Positions 1 through 7,949 of a DNA stretch of 64,000 nucleotides are shown piece by piece; positions within the stretch are counted from its first letter, which is position 1, and each line of letters starts with the position of its first letter. The stretch is taken from contig NC_059414.1 in assembly GCF_905220565.1 (NCBI RefSeq), positions 7,252,001 to 7,316,000 on the forward strand. The letters are read 5' to 3'. A program made the translations under genes and the position numbers. This DNA is from Melitaea cinxia. Taxonomy: Eukaryota > Arthropoda > Insecta > Lepidoptera > Nymphalidae. The notes under the pieces were generated by a model that was not told the origin of the DNA, made no database searches, and saw nothing but the letters and a program-made list of their open reading frames with translations.

Positions 1-172
1 AAGAGATATCATACCATAACAAAAAAAAAACAGGATCTGATGATGGCATCCCAGAGAAATCGAGGGGAACATTCGAAAATCGTAGTGGTGATTAGTGCGT
101 TTGTTAATTTTTTTCGTATACTTACGTTGTATTACTTGTCGTTGTAATTAAAGTCAATTTTTTTCGTTTGCT
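1..172 (-). repeat. Partial copy of CCGACTTC-bounded interspersed repeat
   Basis: Read on the minus strand this stretch matches the left part and core of the repeat at about 2497-3222: the words GGATCTGATGATGG, CCAGAGAAATCGAGG, and near 130-172 the counterpart of the CGACGAGTAATACAACGTA / GCAAACGAAAAAAA end. It is cut by the window start. It codes for nothing visible; the family is non-autonomous. Confidence 0.7.
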
Positions 173-1876
173 AGCAATCACAATTATGTCAACATTTGTC
201 AACTATTTTTATAAAATGTACTCCATTTATACGACGATAGCAAGTATGATAAATTCCGTTTGTTGGTAAACATTCTATATCTAGGTACGAATTTCTTATT
301 GAAATAGCGAGCTATTGACCGGGAGGGCAGCCAGATGTAAAGTGAGTAATCACTGTTCTTACTGCCCGCGGACTTCAGTACCAAACACCACATTATACGT
401 CGGACTAAAGCCACATGTACACATTGGCCCAGACTATTAACCCGCTCTTTGAACTAAACTAAACTTTAGACGTTACTGTTTACACCTTAATTTACATTAT
501 TTTACATCGGCTACTCTAAGAAATGGAAGAGAATAAATAGTTTACATTAATTATAACAACTATTGCAATTACAAATTTTGTTTATAACCTTAAAATTGTT
601 AAAATAAAAGGATAAGTATGGAAACGTGTAAACACTGTGGAAGGATCGCACTAAGAGCCTTTGATTTACATGAGAAGATCCAACTAAAATTTGTTAAAGC
701 CTGTATATGTTAGTATAAACGTTGACCCAGCACACTGGCTCAAAGTGTCGCCTTAAAAGAAATGACAAGGCTTGAAGGAAGCAGTTGAGAAGATTCCGGC
801 ACTAGGGCACGCGTCAGATAACTTTTTTCTCTGTGTTATAAAGTTAAACGGACGCATTTATGAAATTCTTCGTAAGCCTGTTTATAGGAAGGTTAACAAC
901 ACGCTTGACTCATAGGAGCAAGTACCTAACTATGAACGTGAACAAAATATGTATGTATATTCAACAAGTATGATATATAGATTAAAATGTTTACACTTTT
1001 GATAAATGTACAAATTCAAATTTATTTCAATAATGGTTGCCAACAGAGCATACAATAAAAAGTGTCTAATATATTGCATATTTCTAATATATAGACTAAT
1101 ATACTTGTACAGGACGATAACCCCTAAATTGAAAAAAAATGCTGTAAATTTACTAATGTGTTTGTTGTTTTACTGATTCTTGCAAATAAATCGATTGATT
1201 CATAAAAGTTAAAAGAATACCAGCCTATATTGCATCACTTAATCAATTAAATGTAACATAATGCCAAATCTCCGTGATACCAGTTATAATAAAAACCCGT
1301 AAAAGTTGTTATAAATTTTTTATCTTTGTACCTAGATCACCTATAATCGAATTTCTAGTTAATTAAAACTAGTTTTCGATTATTATCACCTTAGTAAATT
1401 ATAAAACATTTTCTAATATCATTTAATGATGTCTTTCTCTTAATTATATAATTTGAATTTAGATTATTCCAATCGTTATGAACTCAGTTTTTTATTTTAA
1501 ATGATTTCTAAAACTAAAAGCAGTGTTACCTTATCGCAGTTTTTTAAAAGTGAATTTAATATTAAAATTCAAAAGTATATTTGCTGTGCTAACATTGTTC
1601 AAAGGAAGCAACTAATAATTAGCCAAAACTGTTTAGTCTCAGCTATCATGAATATTTCGTGCTCTATTCAGAGATAGTCTAGTTGGCTCTCCGCCAGGCC
1701 GCAATCCTGAGACCACGTAAGAGTCAACGCCAGATTATTATTATTTCAATGTCAGAATTGCCACTGACCTGTTTTCGAGATAAGAAATACGTTTGCAACA
1801 ATAACAATGCACGAAAACTTCTTCATATTATCTTCATATTTTAGTAAATGTTATAAGTATTTGCCTGCCTCATAAC
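173..1876. other. AT-rich stretch without recognisable gene
   Basis: Only short, low-complexity reading frames occur on either strand. I see no conserved protein motif, RNA gene or repeat that I can name here. Confidence 0.6.
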
Positions 1877-1949
1877 ATAAACAATAATTCTTTGACGATT
1901 AGCAGGAAAGTGGACATAGGGTGCCAATCAAACCACCAATTGCAAATTC

Positions 1950-1989
1950 ATGCGACGTTTCGATCCTTTATTGGACCATCATCAGGCAT
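1950..1989 (-). ncRNA. Hammerhead-ribozyme-like core, left arm
   Basis: Reverse complement of the motif at 2339-2378: CTGATGA, a GGTCC/GGATC stem II, GAAA, then ACGTC. It is part of the inverted arm, so it matches the right-arm copy base for base. Catalysis is inferred from the core only. Confidence 0.6.
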
Positions 1990-2338
1990 CTTCACATACA
2001 GTAGTCAATAGACATCTCCCTGTCAAAGCTCCTTCACTATGTAAGATTCTAAACCCCAATACATTATATATTATTTTTAAGTTATGTTTTAAACTGTAAT
2101 CTATAAATTTTGAAAATTTAAACTAAAACATTTGAATTTAATAGGTAACAATATGCACAATTTTAAGTTATTAAGTTTTTGGTTTTTACAATTTCAAGGC
2201 ATCAAATTCCTTCCAATAGATTACAGTTTAAAACATAACTTAAAAATAATATATAATGTATTGGGGTTTAGAATCTTACATAGTGATCCTTCACTTCAGC
2301 TTTGACAGGGAGATGTCTATTGACTACTGTATGTGAAG

Positions 2339-2378
2339 ATGCCTGATGATGGTCCAATAAAGGATCGAAACGTCGCAT
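2339..2378 (+). ncRNA. Hammerhead-ribozyme-like core, right arm
   Basis: In order: ATGC (2339-2342, stem I 5' strand), CTGATGA (2343-2349, invariant core), GGTCC/GGATC (2351-2355 with 2362-2366, stem II with one G-U pair), GAAA (2367-2370), ACGT (self-complementary, a minimal stem III that would work best as a dimer), C2374 (expected cleavage site after it) and GCAT (2375-2378) pairing with ATGC for stem I. All canonical core positions are present. The short stem III resembles the minimal hammerheads described in Penelope-like elements. Activity is not shown by sequence. Confidence 0.65.
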
Positions 2379-2496
2379 GAATTTGCAATTGGTGGTTTGA
2401 TTGGCACCCTATGTCCACTTTCCTGCTAATCGTCAAAGAATACTTATAACAAATGGACACAACGATAAATAATAAACAATAATTTTATTTGCTCGC

Positions 2497-3222
2497 AAAC
2501 GAAAAAAAACCGACTTCAATTATATCGACGAGTAATACAACGTAGATCGACGAAAAAATAGTCAAGTAACTACGCGTTATCAAAGATTACTCAAAAAGTA
2601 GTTATCAGATCCCAATAAAATTTATATGCGACCACATGACAACATCAGCTTTCGATTAAATTAAGAATTATTAAAATCGGTACACCCAGTAAAAAGATAT
2701 TGTCGATTTTCAAGAGTTTCCCTCGATTTCTCTGGGATCCCATCATCAGATCCTGGTTTCCTTATCATGGTACTAAACTAAAGATATCTTCTTTCCAACA
2801 AAAGAAGAATTATCAAAATCGGTACACCCAGTAAAAAGTTATTGCGGATTTTCGAGAGTTTCCCTCGATTTCTCTGGGAACCCATCATCAGATCCTGGTT
2901 TCCTTAACATGGTACTAAACTAGGGATATCTCCTTTCCAACGAAAAAAGAATTATCAAAATCGGTACATCCAGTAGAAAGTTATGCGGTATAATACAACG
3001 TAGGTCGACGAAAAAAGCGTCAAGTAAAAACGCATTATTAGATATAGCTCGATAAGTAGTTGTTAGATCTCAAATAAATTTAAATGGGACCAATTGACAC
3101 ACACCACCTTTCGATTAAAAAAAAAATTGTCGAAATCGGTCCACACGGTCAAAAGTTCTGACATAAAAAAAAAATACAGTCGAATTGAGAACCTCCTCCT
3201 TTTTTGGAAGTCGGTTAAAAAA
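2497..3222 (+). repeat. CCGACTTC-bounded non-autonomous repeat with internal tandem units
   Basis: Starts AAAAACCGACTTC and ends GGAAGTCGGTTAAAAA, a short terminal inverted repeat. Inside, a 142-bp unit beginning GAATTATYAAAATCGGTAC starts at 2665, 2807 and 2949, and a longer repeat starts at about 2537 and 2992 (AATACAACGTAGRTCGACG). A short open frame at 3094-3288 only reflects the repeat. Repeats with these ends are common in lepidopteran DNA. No transposase is present. Confidence 0.7.
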
Positions 3223-3346
3223 TATCACGATAATTTCAACTTCACGCTTTTGACAATTTGTAAGACAGAACGCATCAATTATCTCTAGCTTTTAATAAGG
3301 CAATTAAGTACACTGTTAAAATATCAACAAATAGTGTTTGTACTAA

Positions 3347-3490
3347 TCTTATAATTATATAAAATTCTCGTGATAAAATAATTTTGTGTGCATATCGGGT
3401 AGATCTAAGAATCGGCCAACATCTATTTTTCATACCCATAAGCTATATGGGGGGGCTAAGGGGTTTAATAATATATATGGAGTCAGCTAG
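3347..3490 (+). mobile_element. Helitron-like non-autonomous element, family D (short)
   Basis: Begins TCTTATAATTATATAAAATT and ends GGAGTCAGCTAG followed by T. The 5' TC, 3' CTAG and following T fit Helitron termini. It shares ATAAAATTCTCGTG and CATCTATTTTTCATNCCCAT with the longer copy at 55556-55857. Confidence 0.55.
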
Positions 3491-3658
3491 TATAATATAA
3501 AAATAAGTATTTGTATTAATTATTTCTCATTCTTAGTGATAGTGAATAAACTAAAGAAAATATCAATAATTATCCTAATACAAAAACGTAAAATATGTTT
3601 TTAAAAATTTCATATTATTCACTGTTCTTTCAAAATATTTTCACGAAGATGCAAAAAA

Positions 3659-4163
3659 AAAAATTGTGGAAGGAATATTTTGATGAAAGGTCTACCAAAA
3701 AGGGTATTTGGTACAAAACCATACAGCCTGAACCGATGGGTTTTCCTTGGATCAGCAATAGTTTAAGCAGATTTGATATAGTAATAGCCTTAAGAATGCG
3801 CTCCGGCCACATCCCATTGAACAAGTTTGCTTATTTGATGAATAAAACGAATACTCCGAATTGTGAGGAGTGTGATAAAATTGAAGACGTTTATCATATT
3901 GTTATGGAATGTATCCGGAATGAACCATTACGAAATGAAATATTTAAGTCTCATAATATTATAAGAGAAGTCGGTGGAATAAACTGCGTCTTGGCATTCC
4001 CTTTATCCAAGGAGGCCAGGGCTCTGTATAAACTGGTGAGATTGGGTTTGAGAGTGAGATGAGTGATCGTCTTCTCTCAAGACCAGTTTCTAGTTTAGAA
4101 AGACGTATAGAGTGTCATAGTCGCTTTTTGTGACCAAGCTTTTTAAAATAAAGATTTAAAAAA
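3659..4163 (+). mobile_element. 5'-truncated LINE insertion with target-site duplication
   Basis: The 13-bp repeat AAGATGCAAAAAA flanks the fragment (3646-3658 and 4164-4176). The 3' end is an A-rich tail after AATAAAGATTT. These are the marks of target-primed reverse transcription of a 5'-truncated RNA. Confidence 0.75.
3661..4062 (+). pseudogene. C-terminal fragment of a non-LTR retrotransposon ORF2
   Basis: About 133 residues remain open to the stop at 4060-4062. They hold the segment RMRSGHIPLNKFAYLMNK and then a CX2CX7HX4C zinc motif (CEECDKIEDVYHIVMEC), typical of the region after RNase H at the C-terminus of R1/I/LOA-type LINE proteins. The first residues of the open frame upstream (3595-3660) come from flanking DNA and the target duplication. 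Endonuclease, RT and RNase H domains are missing, so it is a dead fragment. Confidence 0.75.
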
Positions 4164-4176
4164 AAGATGCAAAAAA

Positions 4177-5254
4177 TAATACCTGGACGTGTCTTAAGCG
4201 CTTTAAAAGCGTTCTTTGAGGCTTTCAGGCTATTTTCTGAGGCGTGCTTGTGAGCATAATGAGTTTTTTAATTCTCTGCACGACAAAAAAAATACAATTA
4301 AACTACACCATATAAAGTTTTAAAATTTCATGTATATATCCTTTCTTAGTAAAACGGCCTTGGTACACATTTCTTATATTTTAAGCTATGTCAAGTATGT
4401 TTACTTAGAATTAGAACGATATAATAAGTAGTTTGAGTATTTAGTTACACTGTAGTTGTATTATTGTGCACATATTTGTTAGAGAATATAATCTCAAATG
4501 ACTTTTAATTTATACGAATATACACACGGAATAAATAAATTTAACTCTTTGTTACCGATGTTTTAACATAAACTCTCTTATATACTCTCGGATCTTTTTA
4601 AGGAGCACTTTACATTTTAAATATAATATAAAATAAAATTAGATACCAATTATTAAACAAAATTTCCCATACTTTGCGAGTTCACGATCTTTAAAAATCT
4701 TACAAATCTATCTTCATTGTTATATTTATGGATACAATTATCACCAAAACCTTTTATAACCTCATACCTTTCAAATATTTGTGCAAACGTTTATGAATCA
4801 CAATTGCTTTTTAATAAACATTACGTTTGAAACGATTACAGTAAGTTATCAACATTTATAATAAGAATACAGCCTTGATATTTGAACGACGTGAACTGCG
4901 AGTACCTAATTTCGTATAGGCACTGACAATTGACGCTCCATCTGATTGCAGCTCTTGTACATAATAGAATCGCTGAAATCAAACGAGCATTTGCTAACTG
5001 ATTGATATAACATTTGCTTAAAACAATGGAGATCGACGTCGCTTTGCTTACCATTAGACATACAACCGATTTTATTGTTTGACGTAATATACCTATAAAT
5101 TAGTAGCGATATTATTTTGTAAATACAAAAAATATATGATAATTATTTTTTAATAATATACAGCATAAATAGTACAACATACATTACCATAGACTTAAGA
5201 ACATCGAGATTTTCATCGCACTCTCATCTATATAGACATATAGGGAATTCCGAA
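4177..5254. other. AT-rich stretch without recognisable gene
   Basis: Only short frames on both strands; the longest, on the minus strand at 4836-5054, has no family signature. No repeat recognised. Confidence 0.55.
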
Positions 5255-5472
5255 TTATATATCTTTCTAATATGTACGATTTTTATTTTTGTGTTACCCA
5301 CAATTAGGAATTCTAAACATTTTTGACTGTCTCCTGTCAAAGATTTTCATTGTAATATGAAACTTTGAATAGTTACGAGTCTCTGTAAAGAACTCACTAT
5401 AGACGGCGCCACGGTTCGCTTAAACCGAAAGTAAAAATCATCATATCAAAAGTTTCGCTCTAGCGAGTATAT

Positions 5473-5545
5473 CGTTCCATAGCTTAATTGGCTAGAGCGT
5501 CGACACGGTATGTCGAAGACGCGGGTTCGAATCCCGCTGGAGCGG
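5473..5545 (+). tRNA. tRNA-like cloverleaf, unit 1
   Basis: Folds as a 73-nt cloverleaf: acceptor CGTTCCA/TGGAGCG with one G-U pair, bases T8 A9, D stem GCTT/GAGC with GG in the loop, anticodon stem TCGAC/GTCGA, 4-nt variable loop, T stem GCGGG/CCCGC with loop TTCGAAT. Box A (TAGCTTAATTGG) and box B (GGTTCGAATCC) are good and TTTTT follows. The anticodon would read GGT (Thr), but position 33 is C instead of T, so a functional decoding tRNA is doubtful. It is more likely a mobile or duplicated tRNA-derived sequence. Confidence 0.6.
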
Positions 5546-5783
5546 TCAATTTTTGATATGATATTCAAAAATGTTTAGAATTCCTAATTGTGGGTAACAC
5601 AAAAATAAAAATCGTACATATTAAAAATAGCATGGTGTCGTCTCCTGTCAAAGATTTTCATTGTAATATGAAACTTTGAATAGTTACGAGTCTCTGTAAA
5701 GAACTCACTATAGACGGCGCCACGGTTCGCTTAAACCGAAAGTAAAAATCATCATATCAAAAGTTTCGCTCTAGCGAGTATAT

Positions 5784-5856
5784 CGTTCCATAGCTTAATT
5801 GGCTAGAGCGTCGACACGGTATGTCGAAGACGCGGGTTCGAATCCCGCTGGAGCGG
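5784..5856 (+). tRNA. tRNA-like cloverleaf, unit 2
   Basis: Identical to the copy in unit 1, with the same flanks and downstream TTTTT. Confidence 0.6.
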
Positions 5857-6094
5857 TCAATTTTTGATATGATATTCAAAAATGTTTAGAATTCCTAATT
5901 GTGGGTAACACAAAAATAAAAATCGTACATATTAAAAATAGCATGGTGTCGTCTCCTGTCAAAGATTTTCATTGTAATATGAAACTTTGAATAGTTACGA
6001 GTCTCTGTAAAGAACTCACTATAGACGGCGCCACGGTTCGCTTAAACCGAAAGTAAAAATCATCGTATCAAAAGTTTCGCTCTAGCGAGTATAT

Positions 6095-6167
6095 CGTTCC
6101 ATAGCTTAATTGGCTAGAGCGTCGACACGGTATGTCGAAGACGCGGGTTCGAATCCCGCTGGAGCGG
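6095..6167 (+). tRNA. tRNA-like cloverleaf, unit 3
   Basis: Identical cloverleaf to units 1 and 2. The surrounding unit is truncated shortly downstream, but the TTTTT is kept. Confidence 0.6.
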
Positions 6168-6293
6168 TCAATTTTTGATATGATATTCAAAAATGTTTAT
6201 ATATCTTTCTATTTGTAAACATGTTATCAATGTCGATTAATGAATATCTAAGTTTATCCATTGAAAAAAAAAATACAACTATATAAACATACC

Positions 6294-7026
6294 TGTTACG
6301 GACGGCTTACGTCACAATTGATTATGTTTTTGTTAGTTATAAGTAGGCTAATAAAATAAAGTATTAAGTAGTACGTAAGATACATAGATATAAGTAAATT
6401 GTATCTTAGACATTAAGCTATTGTAAAAATAATGTAAGAGTAAGACGAATGTATGCATTAGAAAGAAAACAGGAGATGGCAACAGGCACGAGAGAGAGAG
6501 AGAGGGCAACAGTATGAAACAGACATACGGGCCAGAAAGTGAGGCAAAACACCCCTTCTACCAAACGTGGGCTGGAGTTGGTACTTGTCTCAAACAGGTC
6601 CGATAGGTTGGTACTCCGCAAAGGGCGGGGCCAAGATATACCGTTATCAAACGGGTCCGTTAGATTGGTACTCCGCAAAGGGCGGGGCCGAGATCTACCG
6701 TTATTGACCGTCCGATTAGGTTGGTACTTGTCGCCAACATGTACCGTTATGTTGCCCACTCTCCTAGAAGCAGGTCTGTGATTGGTCAACGCAAATGGCG
6801 TGACCTAGACCTACTGCCATTGGCCCGTTGCAAAGGCGCGGGAAATGTACTGGCCATCTCCCGTTATACGGCTGTTACCAGGGTGTGGGAAACGCTATAT
6901 AACGCGTTTCCCAGCAACAGCCAGGCACTCTCTAACGAACATTCGCCGCACTCAAACAAGAACAAGGAAGAAAAAAAAAAAAAAAAAAAATCGGATAAGA
7001 AGTGTGGTCCCCCGCCATACTCAATA
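6294..7026 (+). repeat. 5' LTR
   Basis: Starts TGTTACGG and ends CTCAATA, 733 bp. U3 has two copies of a 57-bp tandem unit with GC box GGGCGGGGCC (6623-6632, 6680-6689). A run of about 20 A near 6970-6990 replaces about 70 bp that is present in the 3' LTR. Confidence 0.9.
6887..6912 (+). promoter_or_regulatory. LTR TATA box inside an inverted repeat
   Basis: TATATAA (6896-6902) is framed by GGGAAACGC (6887-6895) and GCGTTTCCC (6904-6912), a perfect 9-bp inverted repeat. Position in the LTR, downstream of GC boxes, fits the core promoter. The same arrangement occurs 6231 bp downstream in the 3' LTR. Confidence 0.6.
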
Positions 7027-7050
7027 GTGTTTGGTCCTTCGAACGTCGGA
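7027..7050 (+). promoter_or_regulatory. Presumed primer-binding region
   Basis: The sequence right after the 5' LTR is GTGTTTGGTCCTTCGAA. The TGG at 7032-7034 could pair with the CCA end of a primer tRNA. I cannot name the tRNA from the sequence alone. Confidence 0.4.
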
Positions 7051-7076
7051 TACAGAAAAAAGAAAAAATCAGCGTC

Positions 7077-7949
7077 ATGGCAAATTACACAAGAAGCCGC
7101 AAGAACAGATCAGAATCGGGAATCGGTGAATCGGAACGCGCCTTACAAGCAAATTCTGCCACCTTTCAACAGATCCACGAAGAATCTCCGAGATCACCAT
7201 CAACAGCCGTAGAAACATCGCTAGTGCGAATTTCTATGGCACCCCCGGCGCCCCTCGCCCCGCTAGAAGGAGATAGCGCACAACCGTCGACGTCACAGCG
7301 GACAGAGACGACACAGTCTTGTAGGCCTCCATCGCCTACAGGTACTGTGCGCTCTCGGCGCTCGACAAACAGCGCTATAGCCCGCATTAGATTGGCCGAG
7401 TACGAGGCTGAAAAGCAACTAGCGGAGCTCGAAGAAAGGCGCCTGAACATACAGAAAAATCTAATCAAAAGGCGATTAGAAGCGAACATCTCGGCGATAG
7501 AAGCGGATGAAGCGGCGACCATAGACGAAAATGAAATAGTCTGCGAATGGATCGATAGGAGTCAAGCTACCAACCAACCACAGGAGCCAGACGTACAACC
7601 TCCCCTCGCAACGGAAGTGCGGGGGGAGGAGCGGATGCAACAAAGAGGGGAAGGGATCGAACAGCTCGCAAACGTGTTAGAGAAAATGATCCATTCCAGA
7701 CCGCCGCCGCGACAGACGTCAGACCTCCCGCCATTCAACGGTAGCATCATGGAGTGGCTTCCCTTCAAGGCGGCTATGGAAGATTCGACGCGACTGTATA
7801 AGTTCAGCGCAACAGAGAATCTTCTCCGACTAAGAAATAGCCTCCGAGGGGAAGCAAGAGAGATAGTGCTCTCTCAGCTATACACGGCAACTCACCCGGA
7901 TGAAGACGCTGGAAATGAAGTATGGCCGGCCCGAATACATCGTAGATAA
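7077..7949 (+). CDS. gag: BEL gag (N-terminal part, ends at a frameshift)
   Basis: Codes for about 290 residues of the capsid precursor. The ATG at 7077 (MANYTRSRKNRS) is chosen because an upstream ATG at 7002 lies inside the LTR. Residues about 100-155 are a charged, leucine-rich predicted coiled coil. From about residue 216 (DLPPFNG..MEWLPFKAAM) begins a DUF1759-type Gag region, which continues without a homology gap in the next frame (MKTLEMKYGRPE). BEL elements normally carry gag-pol as one frame, so a net +1 shift lies in the frame overlap 7867-7949, best placed near 7899-7904. It is either an inactivating indel or, less likely, programmed frameshifting. Confidence 0.85.
   Translation: MANYTRSRKNRSESGIGESERALQANSATFQQIHEESPRSPSTAVETSLVRISMAPPAPLAPLEGDSAQPSTSQRTETTQSCRPPSPTGTVRSRRSTNSAIARIRLAEYEAEKQLAELEERRLNIQKNLIKRRLEANISAIEADEAATIDENEIVCEWIDRSQATNQPQEPDVQPPLATEVRGEERMQQRGEGIEQLANVLEKMIHSRPPPRQTSDLPPFNGSIMEWLPFKAAMEDSTRLYKFSATENLLRLRNSLRGEAREIVLSQLYTATHPDEDAGNEVWPARIHRR

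Larger units (their letters stand above)
1877..2484. mobile_element. Fold-back insertion, Penelope-like candidate
   Basis: Two long inverted arms (1887-2104 and 2216-2441) flank a loop of about 110 bp; the right arm has about 8 extra bases. A 13-bp direct repeat ATAAACAATAATT lies outside (1877-1889 and 2472-2484), and about 30 bp of extra sequence (2442-2471) lies between the right arm and its direct repeat. Each arm carries a hammerhead-like core. Penelope-like elements are known for inverted terminal repeats, hammerhead motifs in those repeats, a short extension at one end and target duplications of this size, so this fits a non-coding Penelope remnant. No RT or GIY-YIG coding sequence is present. 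A fold-back DNA element is the main alternative. Confidence 0.65.
5255..6211 (+). repeat. Fold-back insertion with three tandem tRNA-like units
   Basis: A 15-bp direct repeat TTATATATCTTTCTA flanks the whole block (5255-5269, 6197-6211). Inside, the left end (5270-5326) is an inverted copy of the unit tail (TGTACGATTTTTATTTTTG..). Then come three units of period 311 bp, starting GTCTCCTGTCAAAG at 5329, 5640 and 5951; the third is cut after AAAAATGT. Units 1 and 2 look identical; in the compared part unit 3 differs by one base (CATCGTATC for CATCATATC). Each unit holds one tRNA-like cloverleaf followed by TTTTT, a possible Pol III stop. No protein is encoded. A relative lies at 40137-40304. 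Confidence 0.8.

Noticed and set aside
5473..5545. Functional threonine tRNA gene
   Set aside because: The fold is good, but position 33 is C, the copies lie in a mobile fold-back unit, and a relative has lost its 5' half.
5329..6199. Tandem array as a CRISPR-like or satellite array
   Set aside because: Units are 311 bp with no spacers, only three copies, and the block is bounded by a target duplication; the DNA is eukaryotic.
6418..6789. Minus-strand frames in the LTRs (repeated at 12649-13020) as genes
   Set aside because: They are identical because the LTRs are; they are antisense to the promoter region and made of its tandem repeats.
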